Origin: Symsagittifera roscoffensis
Taxonomy: Eukaryota > Xenacoelomorpha > Acoela > Convolutidae
Assembly: GCF_963678635.1 (NCBI RefSeq)
Contig: NC_087065.1
Coordinates: forward strand, 60,600,754-60,664,753
Reading direction: 5' to 3'
Length of the DNA: 64,000 nucleotides
Positions 1 through 11,930 of the stretch are shown piece after piece. Positions within the stretch are counted from its first letter, which is position 1. Each line of letters begins with the position of its first letter. Position numbers and translations under genes: made by a program. The notes below the pieces were generated by a model that was not told the origin of the DNA, did not search any database, and saw only the letters and a list, made by a program, of their open reading frames with translations.

Positions 1-1340
1 AAGTTTTTCCTGCATAAAACTACGTTCATTTCGGGCTGCTGAACGCGAGTGGCTTATTTGAAGAGGTTTGAAAAGTGTTAGCAGTGGCTTCAAAAATTGT
101 TGCTGTTTTATGATCAAAGTAATCACCTTTTCAAAAACTCAATAAACTTCTTCACCTGGAAAATTTTGAAACAATTTTAAAAATCACCGGTTTTTCCTGT
201 TTTTTTTTGTTAGTATGGCCAGGGGCGGGGAGCGGGCGGATGCTCCCCCCTTCAGGGATTCGACCCCCTACCGACCCAAAGGGTCCCCCTTTGATACTTT
301 TTTAGAAATCTAATTTTGGCCGACCGACACTAAAATTTTTCTAAGGGCGCCAATATATACTAACTTTGAGGGGGAGCGCGCGCCAAAAAAACGCAATTTT
401 TTTGTCAAAATTTTTCAAAAAGTGCCCAAAAACGGCTTTTTTTTTACTGTTTTTTCGTGAATATGTTTGTCGTGGCCTTATTGGTCTGCATAACAATCGT
501 AACAATGTTTTCATAACAATCGGACAATGTGGTCAATAAATTTACAAGTAAAAAATTGCAGGTGGGGGGAAAAGGAAAAAGAGCCGCAAAACAGTGCTTT
601 GGGAGAGCTCGAAAAATCAATTTGGTCGACCTAAAAAAAAAAAGGTCGTCAAAATTTTCAAATTTGTTTTGAAAACCCGCCCCCCCCCTTTAGAAAATCC
701 TAGATTCGCCCCTGAGTATGGCATTGGTTGGTCGTTTTTCCGAACAATTCCTCAGATAACGCTCGTATAAAGTCAAGTGTGGTGTTTTTAAAGCCTTTTT
801 CTCGTTGCGCATTAAGAAAACTGGGACACGTTACCTCAGCGTCGAGAAAAAAATGGTCTTGAGTTTTCCGTTTTCCAAATTAATTTGATTGAAATCGATT
901 TTTCCCTTTAACTTATAAACCAATTTTGCGTCTATTTTGTATTCAATGTTGGCGGTTTCACTTCTCAATGTTGGCGGTTTCATCTGATTCATTCGCCCTT
1001 TAAATTGAAACTACAGGACAAAAAAAAAAACGAAAAAGCTTTCAGAAAAACGTTTTCCTTTTTTTGCATTATTTTCGAATTCATTAGCAGAAAACTTTGC
1101 ACGTGGATTTTTATGCACAACTTGCAGGTCCTTGTTTTTGCTTTAGATCATTTTTTGAGTGCTTACTGTATCAGGATTTACTGAATAAAATTCTCGAAAT
1201 TAAAAATTGTTCAAGATGCGGTACGCGCTGAAGTATCATCAGCAAGGTAAAAAATGCAATCATCTGATCCATTATGCCCTTTAAGATGAGACAACAGAAC
1301 AATAAGAAAAACAAAGCTTTAACTTCGAAGCTTGTACTTT
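1..1340. repeat. Segmental duplication, copy A
   Basis: This stretch is repeated in direct orientation at about 3,160-4,622. The two copies match almost base for base at both ends: 'cgggctgctgaacgcgagtgg' occurs near 38 and near 3,187, and 'cgaagcttgtactttt' near 1,328 and 4,606. Copy A diverges from copy B after about 1,340. Both contain the same hAT-like insertion with the same target duplication, so the insertion came before the duplication. I see no convincing coding sequence in it; short open frames here are AT-rich and unlike known proteins. Confidence 0.9.
220..714 (+). mobile_element. hAT-like MITE, copy 1
   Basis: The ends form terminal inverted repeats: it begins CAGGGGCGG and closes with CGCCCCTG. 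It is flanked by a perfect 8-bp duplication, agtatggc, at 212-219 and 715-722; 8-bp duplications are typical of hAT transposons. Inside lies the family's conserved block (cagggattcgaccccct, then cccaaagggtccccc). It has no transposase frame, so it is non-autonomous. Its middle carries a non-canonical stretch shared only with copy 2, and relative to copy 2 it lacks about 140 bp. Confidence 0.88.
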
Positions 1341-1490
1341 TCTCTATAGTACGTTCTGTATAGTACAAGTAAAGAAATGCAACTTGTTAAATGCATTTTC
1401 AGACGGGAAATCGACAGCGGACTACCACTAGATAACGTAACTTCTCAAACGTAACGTAACACCGGTAGCAAAGATCTAACTAAGTAAGGA
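1341..1490. other. Unassigned AT-rich spacer
   Basis: Sequence between the duplicated segment and the 70-bp repeats. I see no gene or recognisable element in it. Confidence 0.5.
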
Positions 1491-1505
1491 TATTGGTATC
1501 ATTAT

Positions 1506-1711
1506 TGGCAACATAACTCTAGCCGAAAGTATCTTAACCAAAGCAGAATTCAGCTTGCTAAAGTGAGAAGGGAAATTGGCAGCATAATTTTAGCCGAAAG
1601 TATCTTAACTAAAACCGATTTCAACTTATAAAATGAGAAAGGAAATTGGCAGCATGATGAGAATGGTCTAAGTCAAAAACAAAAACCAACTTGCTAAAGT
1701 GAGAAGAGAAA
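1506..1711. repeat. Diverged tandem repeat of about 70 bp, 3 units
   Basis: Three units begin with ttggca(a/g)cat at about 1,506, 1,576 and 1,646. Each ends with a variant of aa(a/g)tgagaagggaaa. The last unit runs directly into the minus-strand U2 fragment. The units contain 'ttagccgaaagtatctta', which loosely resembles the complement of the U2 5' stem-loop, so they may be very old U2-derived pieces. That origin is only a guess. Confidence 0.7.
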
Positions 1712-1740
1712 TGATCTTAGCCAAAAGGCCGAGGAGCGAT
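1711..1740 (-). pseudogene. U2 snRNA 5'-end fragment
   Basis: Read on the minus strand from 1,740, the sequence starts ATCGCTCCTCGGCC and continues TTTTGGCTAAGATCAT. This is the near-invariant first 30 nt of U2 snRNA, including stem-loop I. It then breaks into unrelated repeat DNA, with no GUAGUA branch-point pairing sequence, no stem-loop II and no Sm site. It is therefore a truncated pseudogene. The sequence upstream of its 5' end (1,741 to about 2,560) is homologous, in inverted orientation, to the region upstream of the longer U2 copy at 53,903. Confidence 0.85.
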
Positions 1741-2049
1741 AACTGAAACAAAGGATCTTTTTTCTACATGCCTCAGACACAACAAAAAAACAACAGCTTG
1801 CACCATAAAGTTTTTAAACTATCCGCTTGGATTGGGAGCTAGGTCGCTCCCGAAACATTTTATACAAGATCAAGGTAAATAGTTAAAAATAGGCAGTCAT
1901 TATGATTCTTTGCCTTATCACAATACACTGCCGGCTTGTAATTTTATTGTAAGACTAGTGGACTACATTATAACCATCTGTATTTCTGCCGTTACATGGC
2001 GCTTTCTAATTGATCTGTAGAAAGTTTTCTACATGATTAGATCTGAAGC

Positions 2050-2341
2050 AGGTATAGTCATGTCTGACCAGGTATAGTCATGTCTGACCAGGTATAGTCA
2101 TGTCTGATCATGTATAGTCATGTCTGACCAGGTTTAGTCATGTCTGTTCAGGTATAGTCATGTCTGACCAGGTATAGTCATGTCTGACCAGGTATAGTCA
2201 TGTCTGACCAGGTATAGTCATGTCTGACCAGGTTTAGTCATGTCTGACCAGGTATCGTCATGTCTGATCATGTATAGTCATGTCTGACCAGGTCTAGTCA
2301 TGTCTGTTCAGGTATAGTCATGTCTGAATCAGGTATAGTCT
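2050..2341. repeat. 20-bp tandem array upstream of the U2 fragment
   Basis: About 14.5 units of ggtatagtcatgtctgacca in exact 20-bp register; the last full unit is 21 bp. Variant positions include ggtttagtca, tgtatagtca and tgtctgttca. The reverse complement of the same repeat lies at 53,443-53,617, in the same position relative to the other U2 copy. Spacing is constant with no unique spacers, so this is a minisatellite and not a CRISPR array. Confidence 0.95.
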
Positions 2342-3159
2342 GCAAACGGCAGAAGTGATCACATGTGAAAGAGATATGCGCAGATCTGGAAAAAAGCTAG
2401 TGTCTGACAATTGTATGATCAGACGTGAAATTGCGAGTAAAGTACGGTACCCGTCGTAACTTTTCCATAAGCTGCATTGTTTTATCTTTAACGTAAGGTT
2501 TTTGAAAAAAAATTGTATTGGCTGAAATAAACAGCTTTGTTTGTAAGAGCATTTGCAATTATTTGGTGTTTTTGTATGTTGTTTCAAATTGGTACAGCTC
2601 TCATATAAAGAAAATTTTGAAAAATAAAAATAGTTTTAAGATGCTGCTTGAAGACGAGTATTTTGTCTAGCAAAAACTTTTTATTTGATGAATTGAATAA
2701 TCTTAATTGATATAGTCTGATGACAAGTTCTTTTGAATTTTCCAGATTTTTCATGACGTTTTGAAGTCTAAAGAAAAATTGAATTGGTAGTTTTTTACTT
2801 ATCACTTTCATATCTCAAGAAAAGTTTAAATGGTTCCCCTATGTTTTTATACTCAAACTTTTCAATTGATATTACTAATTTATTCGTTATTCCTTTGAGT
2901 AAAGTAGCCGGATAGTTGCTAATTGTAAAATAGCTGCTTATTGTTATATAATACTCTAAAAGTTTGATAAACATTAGATTTATAATGTCCTTTAGCAATG
3001 AGGGAGTAGGAAGAAAAAATATTTAATACTAGATTTTACGCAACTTAAAGAACGAGAAAGTAAAGTAAACCCAAAACCCGAAGTTTTGGCAGTCTTACAG
3101 TCATACTGATGAAAGACAACGACACAAAACTTTCTGAAACGAAATCGATTCCAGAAGAT
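2342..3159. other. Inverted-duplicate flank, then unassigned DNA
   Basis: The part up to about 2,560 is the inverted counterpart of about 53,280-53,450; for example 'caattgtatgatcaga' near 2,408 matches the complement of 'ctgatcatacaattg' near 53,410. From about 2,560 to 3,159 I see only AT-rich sequence with no gene. Confidence 0.6.
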
Positions 3160-4622
3160 TTTCCTGCATAAAAGTACGTTCATTTCGGGCTGCTGAACGC
3201 GAGTGGTTTATTTGATGAGGTTTGAAAATTGTTAGCAGTGGCTTCGAAAATTGTTGCTGTTTTATGATCAATGTAACTACCTTTTCAAAAACTCCATAAA
3301 CTTCTTCACCTGGAAAATTTTGAAACAATTTTAAAATTCATCGGTTTTTCCTGTTTTTTTTGTTAGTATGGCCAGGGGCGGATTTCAGGGGGCGGGGGGG
3401 GGGACGCTTTCCCCTTCAGGGATTCGACCCCCTGCCGACCCAAAGGGTCCCCCCTTTGATACTTTTTCAGAAATCCATTTTTGGCCGACCGACACTAAAA
3501 TTTTTCTAAAGGCGCCAATATATACTAACTTTGAGGGGAGCGCGCGCCAAAAAAAACGCAATTTTTTTTGTCAAAATTTTTCAAAAAGTGCCCAAAAACG
3601 GCTTTTTTTTTACTGTTTTTTCAAAAATTTGCCTGCGGCGCAGAAAATTTGGCCAAAATAGGGGCAAAACAGGCTCTTTTTCCTTCCCCACCCCCCCCCC
3701 CCCCCCCACCTCACGCCAGTTTCAACTTATTAGTGTAACGAGTGGTTTTACGAGGTTGAGTATGAACACCAAATATGTTTGTCGTGGCCTTATTGGTCTG
3801 CATAACAATCGTAACAATGTTTTCATAACAATCGGACAATGTGGTCAATAAATTTACATGTAAAAAATTGCAGGTGGGGGGAAAAGGAAAAAGAGCCGCA
3901 AAACAATGCTTTGGGAGAGCTCGAAAAATCAATTAGGTCGTCAAAATTTTCGAATTTTTTTGAAAATCCGCCCCCCCCCCCCTCAAGAAAATCCTAGATC
4001 CGCCCCTGAGTATGGCATTGGTTGATCGTTTTTCCGAACGATTCCTCAGAAAACGCTCGCATAAAATCAAGTGTGGTGTTTTTAAAGCCTTTTTCTCGTT
4101 GCGCATTAAAAAAAACTGGGACACGTTACCTCAGCGTCGAGAAAAAAATGGTATTGAGTTTTCCGTTTTCAAGATTAATTTGATTGAAATCGATTTTTCC
4201 CTTTAATTCATAAACCATTTTTGCGTCTATTTTGTATTCATCACTTCTCAATGTTGGCGGTTTCATCTGATTCATCGCCCTTTAAATTGAAACAACAGGA
4301 CAAAAAAAAACGAAAAAACTTTCAGAAAAACGTTTTCCATTTTTTGCATTATTTTCGAATTCATTAGCAGAAATCTTTGCACTTGGATTTTTATGCACCA
4401 CTTGCAGATCCTTGTTTTTGCTTTAGATCATTTTTTGCGTGCTTACTGTATCAGGATTTACTTAATAAAATTCTCGAAATTAAAAATTGTTCAAGATGCG
4501 GTACGCGCTGAAGTATCATCAGCAAAATAAAAAATGCAATCATCTGATTCATTATGCCCTTTAAGACGAGACAACAGAACAATAAGAAAAACGAAGCTTT
4601 AACTTCGAAGCTTGTACTTTTA
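3160..4622. repeat. Segmental duplication, copy B
   Basis: Direct repeat of 1-1,340, with the same order of landmarks and the same embedded hAT-like element. Copy B is slightly longer because its embedded element keeps a section that is missing in copy A. It diverges from copy A after 'cttgtactttt' at about 4,620. Confidence 0.9.
3373..4008 (+). mobile_element. hAT-like MITE, copy 2, with nested hairpin insert
   Basis: It begins CAGGGGCGGATTT and ends GATCCGCCCCTG. The perfect 8-bp duplication agtatggc lies at 3,365-3,372 and 4,009-4,016. It is longer than the usual element of about 430 bp because a segment of roughly 200 bp (about 3,670-3,900) is nested inside. That segment is bounded by inverted copies of ggctctttttcctt and its complement aaggaaaaagagcc. 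Overlapping open frames at 3,368-3,661 and 3,531-3,851 are chance frames in this repeat. Confidence 0.9.
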
Positions 4623-7600
4623 CAGATTTGGCAAATGTTTGTTTAATTCTGAAAAACTTCTGAAATTCTCGTGTCGGTGACAAATTCTACTTTGACTGAT
4701 AGTTGTCTTTCTTTTTTCTTATTTTTTCTTTCTTCCTCTCTTTCTATTTTTTATTTCAGTATCATTGATTGTCCAATGTGTTTTGAAATTTTTTTTGACT
4801 TGCTATAACAAATCGAACTGATGAAATGATCGGGCTAGATTCGAAAATTGTACAAAAAATATTCCCGCTGGGAGTATTGGAGTAATATTTAATAGTACTC
4901 TACAAAAAACCAGATTGTTGTTCCTGTGTTTTATTTTAAAATTACCAAAAAAAACTCCTTTTTTCCTTTTTTGTTAAACTTTCCTGCTAGCGCTTTAAAT
5001 TACCGTTTAAATTGCAAATTAAAAATGCTTCTTCTCAACTAGTAACAAATGCATTTTTGAACAATAAAGTTGCCTGAATTCAGTTTGATGAAGTTAAATC
5101 TTTCACCGTACACGCTGCGCCTTAAGAGAAAACTGGTTAAAAAAACGCGCAATGCTTATCCTAAATTGGTTTTGTAAGCCCCATAACTTAAAAAAAGTTG
5201 ATTACAGGGAACCATATTTTCAAGTTTGAACTCTGCGATCAATATTTTTAGGTTGCTCAAAAAATGCTTCATTTTTTGGAAATTTTTGAAAGCGAGTATC
5301 AATTTTAAAAAGGTTATAAAGTAATTAATTATATCATGCATTCAACCTCGTAAAATTTGCCTGGTTTTGATTTTTAAAAAACGACTGAACTCAAAACTAT
5401 TTTCCGTTTTCATTGGACGCGACAAAAAGACAAATAAAAAAATGAAATTTTGAACTAGTTGCAAATCAAAGATAGGAGAGTTAAGAGCAGACAGGTTCAG
5501 ATGAAAAATGTTTTGTTCGTCTCAAAACGTTTTATTGGCTCAAATGCCATTTCACTTTTTAAATCCAGTAATTTCTTTTAAAAAACCAATTTTACTGATA
5601 AGTGTTTTGAGATCGTCGTATAATCTAAATTGATCTCTCCTTGCCTCAATTTGCTTTCTGCATGACTCCTGCTTTACGAAAAACTTGTCCAGTCGAGCAA
5701 ATAGTCGGACCAAATTAACCCCTCAGTCCTTCAAAGTGGGAGGAGGTTAACTTTGGTTTTGAGCTGGAATTTTCATTCACTCAGAAGCCATTTAAAAATG
5801 AAACTGTCTGCAATACAGCCCTTACTAGACACGATTAAATAAGTAATAAATTAAGTGATAAAACCAACTTTTTCAAAAAAACTGGTCCGCGAGATAAAAG
5901 AGTCTATAAAAGAAAAACTGGTCCGCCTCGTATTCTAAAAAGCTCTTAAAATTTAATTTCGATGGAATAAGGAAAATAACTTGGATGAAAAACTGAAAAA
6001 CTAAATTGAGACAGAAATGTGACTTAAAACATGTTCTAAAATCCGGATTACCGTGGGGATTGAACAAGGAAACGGATATTAAAATGGCGTCCTTCATATA
6101 ATGAGACGTGCAAATTCAAATTGAGAGTTTAATTGAATCGCCCATTTGCATGCAATTTTGGGCTTATTACCTTGAGCAATCCGATAACGGAAGTAGATAA
6201 CAGATAACAAGCTTTTAAAATTTGATGGAAAACGCCGTGCTGTTCACCAAGTATTAGTCCACCAAGTTAATTCTCACTTTTCGGATCGAAAAAAAAACAA
6301 TTCCGCTTAAAATGTTTGTTTCCCCAGGGGGGGGGGATCTTTGACAAATTTAAAAATCGATTTAATTGGGCTTACTTTTCACGTGTGTTAGCATGTCCGC
6401 TGTCAATAGAGGTAACCGGTTGTTGCCACATGGGAAATATCAATGGTGAAAATCAATGACTTGGTGGGCTTGTGCAACCACTCGTAATGTATTACAGGTA
6501 ACCGTTATGTTACTTACACATGAAGCCACTACGTATTATTTTATCTAACTTCCCGTTTCCAAGGGACTTTGAAGGATAATTCTCTTTTGGGGGAGGGAAG
6601 TTAGTGGAATGAAACGGGCTTTTGTCTTACAGACCTATTTGAAATCTGCCTATTTGTTTTCACATGTACCAACTACCACTTCCTTAAGCGGGAATAAAAG
6701 AAAGGTACCTATTGATTGCGTTAATGTTTCTAATAATAGAAGCAGGTAAACTTTCATGATATTATTACTGAGCACGTTTAAGAGAAAGTCACCAGAATCT
6801 ATTGCTAGTAGTCGATCTCGATCCACACCGCATGATTAAATGCATAATAGCCACGTTCAAAATAGGATCAACAGCAATAAAATTATGATTTTGAGCTATG
6901 GTTTTAACAAGAGTTCTGCCAAACATGGTGTTTGTTGTGATCAACATGAGCTTCGAACATTCAGGAATGTTTCTTTCTGTCAATACCTCTGCTTGACCGA
7001 CTAGTGAGCCGTTTTTGTGTTCTTCGTATTTCAAATTTTGTAGAACAGTTTTGTAAACGAACCTAACTTCTTAGCAAAAAGTTAATCAAAAAAAATTTGT
7101 GAACGAATACTAACTCCAAGCAAAAAATTTATCAAAAAATAGTTTTGTGAACGAATTACTCCAATCCTCAACAATAATTCCGCTCCTTTTTATTCATTCC
7201 GACCAAAAATCAATAATTCAATGTCTAGAGCTGAAACTGTTTTGCTTTAATCTGATTGACTAAAAATAGCCAATCAAATTTTAGTACCATTTCGAAATGT
7301 TTCGTTCATAAATTTAAGTCCGACTATAAATAAACCGAATTGGCATAAAATGACGAATGTTTGGTAAACTACTCAAAACTATTTCACATGCGCTCCAGAG
7401 TTTTACCCAGATTAGAAACAAAGACACAGAAAACAGCTCCAATGAAAAATGTCCACCTTCGCATCTGCTCAAAGTGCAGCCTTGTTAGAAGTCGGCTCAA
7501 GAATAAAGTGATCGCATTCAAATCAACCAGTGCTATCACTATGATGTTCTCATCATTTTTACGATGAATATTACAAAACCGATAAAATAAAGAAATGTGG

Positions 7601-7748
7601 GCGGAATAAGTAAAAAGACCCCTAACCCCAAGCAAAAAATTTATCAGAAAAAAATTTTGTGAGCGATAACGAATACTGGCTCCACGCAAAAAGTTAATAA
7701 AAAAACAGTTGTGAAAAAAGCTCATGAACGTTCCAGTCATGGCTTTTC
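4623..7748. other. Unassigned AT-rich DNA
   Basis: No gene, RNA or transposon that I can support. A long pyrimidine run ending in tttcag at about 4,700-4,760 looks like an intron 3' end, but no plausible exon follows. A minus-strand open frame at 6,789-7,034 (81 residues) contains NTMFGRTL, faintly like motif B of family-B DNA polymerases, and is too weak to call. Confidence 0.5.
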
Positions 7749-7994
7749 CAGGGGCGGATTGAAGAGAGGTGGGTAAATGCCCCCTCCTTAGGGATTCGAT
7801 CCCCTGAACAACCAAAGGGTCCTCTTTTGTACTATTTTACGACATGCCAATTCGGCTGGACGACCCTAAAATTTTTCTATTTGCCGCTTTGATTGCAATT
7901 GAGGGAAGCATTTTGGTCAAAACTTTTCAAAAAGTTCTAAAAATGGCTCTTTTATTTTTTTTCTAAAGTTGGCAAAATTAGACATCCGTCCCTG
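7749..7994 (+). mobile_element. hAT-like MITE, diverged short copy
   Basis: It starts CAGGGGCGGATTG and keeps the internal signature tagggattcgatcccctg and aaagggtcc. It ends near catccgtccctg. It is shorter (246 bp) and more diverged than the other copies, and I find no clean target duplication. Confidence 0.7.
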
Positions 7995-9657
7995 GTTTTG
8001 TTCTCCAGTTTATCGAACAGCAATAGCGCTTGATTAGAAGGAACTTTTAGAGCGAGGATTACTCCTATCTTATAATAATTTAAAATTTACGATCAAGCAA
8101 TGATTGACAATTTAGGTAAAACAGAAACATATTTTTTGGCGTTCTGTTTGCACTCAGGTGAAGCACGATGGCGGCAGATGGTAAAAAAACATTGAGGAGA
8201 AGAATAATTGATTTCAGCGACTGATATCAGTTGACAGACATATCAAACAAAAAACTATAAGAAATCGCATCTTGTTTCTGAAACAATTTACCAACCAGCT
8301 ATTTTGCTTCCTACTTTTGTTAAAATCTAACCGTAACATTCTTAGTGTATCAACTTTGGTGTGTTGGAACTTTTATGCTTGGGGTGGGTATTAATAGCTA
8401 AGCTGAACGTTTTAATTAACCCTTTTTGACGGGATATTTCTAAACCCTTACTTTGAGGATACTGATATTTTGTGTGCTAATTTAGAAAACAATACTTGAC
8501 CTATGATTGCCTTTTGGTAACTTATCGGGTTTGAAAGTGTTGGTTTGGTCATTAGCTATCACTAGCGCGCAATATATTGCGTTCTTACTAAGTGAAAGCG
8601 GCAAATAAATGCGGCTCAGAAACCATTAAAAGTTGAATTGAAGCCCGCTAGTTTCTACTGTTGGGTTATTTGATTTTTTAACTAGTCATTTTGACCGAAT
8701 TTGTTTTATAATTTCAGAGCCAAGGATGCGTTGAGCTGAAACTTTAAAAAAAGATAATTTATCTGTGCTCAATTTTTGAAAAAATTTTGTGGGTTGAAAA
8801 TGGCCAATTTGGTTAACTTGAGTTAATTCAGGCGAGAGATAGTTCATGCTTTTAAATCGTAGGCTGCTTACTAATTCGCCTATGAATCTCTCCAAATTGA
8901 ATTGAGTCAAGATGTTTAGCGTTATGAAAACATTTTTAGAAGCTAAAGACATCACTTTGTTCTTGGTATAACGTGTAGGGGAAGATTTTGAAAATAAGAA
9001 AAATAAATAACGTTCTTTTTTTCAACTTTGATTTTTGATCAAGTTTTAATTCAGATGCAACAAAAACAGTCAAAGCATTCAAAACATTACCCTGATCCAA
9101 ACAATGAGGCTTGAATTGGGTGTCGGGTAGTGATTTTGAAAAAAAAACTGGTCAATTTTCTCTTTTTGAAAATGAAAAACTCTGTCTAAAAGCTTAGTCA
9201 CATTTTTTTCCAACAATCAAGATTTGACATGAAACGAATTTTTTTATTTGTGTTAAACGAACAAAAATTTCAACTTCTGACACATTTTGTTCAACTGCTT
9301 CTACATTATCGTTATGCAAAAAGACAATTGTTGGTATTGAGTCTGTTGACGCTCGTGCAACAGATTTTTCAGGTACTTTTCGGAAAGCAAATCTACAAAA
9401 CTGAGAAAAACAATTTCTTCAACTTGCATTGCTCAGTTTTGTTAGCAGTTATTTGATGCATTTAAAAAAATTTCCCAGTGTAAACAAACATTATTTTTAT
9501 CCTTTTTTAATTTTTTTGTTTTACTAAATCACCAAAAAAATGCCGGCGCTGTTAATAATAAAAACTATGAAAAAGAGGAAACAAGCATTATATCATGAAC
9601 TCATGTGCTTATGTATATAATCTGCTAAATTAATGTTTTTTAATGAATTTTTTGAAG
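7995..9657. other. Unassigned AT-rich DNA
   Basis: Nothing supportable as a gene or element; homopolymer-rich intergenic or intronic sequence up to the assembly gap. Confidence 0.5.
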
Positions 9658-9857
9658 NNNNNNNNNNNNNNNNNNNNNNNNNNNNNNNNNNNNNNNNNNN
9701 NNNNNNNNNNNNNNNNNNNNNNNNNNNNNNNNNNNNNNNNNNNNNNNNNNNNNNNNNNNNNNNNNNNNNNNNNNNNNNNNNNNNNNNNNNNNNNNNNNNN
9801 NNNNNNNNNNNNNNNNNNNNNNNNNNNNNNNNNNNNNNNNNNNNNNNNNNNNNNNNN
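9658..9857. other. Assembly gap (200 N)
   Basis: Exactly 200 ambiguous bases, a conventional scaffold-gap size. Missing sequence here could include an upstream exon of the Ig receptor gene. Open frames crossing the N run have no meaning. Confidence 0.99.
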
Positions 9858-11036
9858 ACCGCAAAAAATGCTTATGAAAGTTCGCAGATGGGGAGATTCA
9901 AAAAGAGTCTGCCGTTAAGTTATTCTTTTACCGAGATTGAAATTATTCGAGGTTGATCATATGGCAGAAGCTAGGATAGTTCAAGTATTCCAAACAAAAT
10001 AGTTCAATGGCCTAAGTCATAAGCTGACCTTTTTTAAACTCAAATTTTGGTGCGAGAGTAAGCTCCAAAAATCAAGTCAAAGATTTTCGTAAATCTAATC
10101 TAAAAGAGGTTTGTGATTATAATCAGTTTTTCATGGTTATCCAGTATCTCGGCTGCTTAAGTTTTTTGAGGACAGTCGCTGAAAAGAAAACAAATTTTAC
10201 CAACGCTTCTTGAAACTTGGTTGACCTTGATAGGAAAGTATTGCAATCAAGGGCTGATGTAATTTTTTCAAAAGGTGGATTTTCAAAAAAAAAATAAATG
10301 GACCGACCAAACTGCTTTTCCGAGCTTACCCTGTTCCTGCTAATCAATTTCTCCCGCCATTAATTAAACTGACTTCAATTGACAAGCTGTTGTTGTTCCG
10401 ACCATTAAAAAGACGGAGAAACTGTGTAATCGGGTCTGCTTTAGTTTTTTTTGTTTTCGTGACCAGGCAAAAAAGTTTTCCCAGTTATAAGAAAAACCGA
10501 TTTGAAATTTTTAATTGTTCGCCTTATTTCGAGCGAATAAAGCGAGCGAGCAGTCTTATTTAAATTGCTTAAAAAACTTACAATAGCCTAATTTAAAACG
10601 TCAAACCTTAGTTATACTTGGGTAACGTTATTTTAAATTTTTTTATTTTAGCACCTTTTTTGGAATCAAAACTTTCAAAAAACTGCATAAGACTTGAAAA
10701 AATTTCCAGATAATTTTTTTTTGAATTTTTTTCTCATTTTCTACTATTTTTTTTTACAAAAAAATGTTTTTCAACTTGCTCATTTTAGTATGGCTATGGA
10801 ATGTACCTAATCTTTGGTTTTTTGAGCTCCTTTTATCACACAACGCCGACAAAAAACTACAATTAATTGAAAAAACATTGTGTTTCTTAAGACTATGGTC
10901 GAAACACTCTGTGCTACTTGCACAGTAACTGGCTATCCTTGTTACATTAGACTTTAAGCTTTGAAAGCAATTTAGTTTTTATTTGGACCAATAAGCGAAA
11001 AAAAATTCTAAAACTGATTAAATCCGGTAACTGACG
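9858..11036. other. Unassigned DNA with a dispersed repeat fragment
   Basis: No gene seen. The stretch at about 10,860-10,930 (ctgtgctacttgcacagtaactggct) resembles 19,350-19,395 (ctgtgctacatgcacagtaaccggct). This indicates a diverged dispersed repeat of unknown type. Confidence 0.5.
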
Positions 11037-11930
11037 CGGGTTGACCTCCAGACACCAAAATTGCTTATCATACAATCCATACATCGAATGTATGGAAAAA
11101 TGCTTGTCATAAATTTTTCGTATAATATCAAAAAATGGGTGAAAAAAGGATAAAAACTAATTTCTGCCGCTGTTTGATTTTAATAAAACAGTCTGGTGAT
11201 AAAAAAACCGAGGTTTTTATTTTTGAAAAAAATGCTTATCATACAATTCCTATATATGGAAATTGTATGACATGGCGACACAAATATCTTCCAAGTAATT
11301 TTGCGATTGCCTCGAAAACAATTTTTGTTTTTTTAGTCGCAAATCAAATTTTGTAACTCAAACAAACATTTTCCAAAAAAAAATTTAATTTTTTGTCTGC
11401 ATAACGTAGTCCTGGATACATTAAAGTTAGATTTTTTCCGTTTAGCTGAATAATTTTTTCAAAAACGTTGAAAACTCCTATTTCTTTTCTATGGCATGTT
11501 TATGTATGTCTTGATCAATGTGTGATAATTTTAAAATTCAAATTTGAAAATAATCATCGTTGAAAAAGTTTGCCAAATTTTTAAAGTTTGTTACTTTCAT
11601 TATATGCATTGTCGTTTTCTTTGTTACAGGTCGTGTTCTATGCATTGTAAAGGCAATACCGTCCAACCTTTGGTGTTTTGAATAAACCAAGGTCTTTGTA
11701 AGTTGCGATCGGTTACGAACACAACCCAAAATTTTTCAGAAATAAATTTTTTTTAAAATCAACTTTTTGGTTTGTGGAAAAATATTTTTCATACAACTTT
11801 CATATATTGAAAAATGATTATCATAGAGATCTCGTACAGTTTTTTGTACGTGTGTAATTGTATGAAACTGTATGGCAAGAAGTTTTTCAAATAAGAAAGT
11901 TGTATGATAAGAAGTTTTGGTCCACCCGGG
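11037..11930 (+). mobile_element. Dispersed inverted-repeat element, copy A
   Basis: A non-coding element of about 0.9 kb with ends CGGGTTGACC and GGTCCACCCGG. Subterminal runs repeat the words atgcttatcatacaa and ttgtatgataag around small palindromes such as tatatgga. Its reverse complement lies at 20,134-21,383; for example 'cgtagtcctggata' here corresponds to 'catccaggactacg' there. It has no transposase, so it is a MITE-like element of unassigned superfamily. Confidence 0.75.

Noticed and set aside
2050-2341. Regular 20-bp array looking like a CRISPR
   Set aside because: The units are contiguous, with no unique spacers and no cas genes, in an animal genome. It is a minisatellite.
3368-3851. 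Overlapping open frames of about 100 residues
   Set aside because: They lie in the hAT-like MITE and its poly-C tract; the translation is low complexity and repeats wherever the element occurs.
6789-7034. Minus-strand 81-residue frame with NTMFGRTL, reminiscent of family-B DNA polymerase motif B
   Set aside because: One short motif with wrong spacing to the upstream Lys and no other polymerase motif nearby. Not enough to call a Polinton or viral relic.
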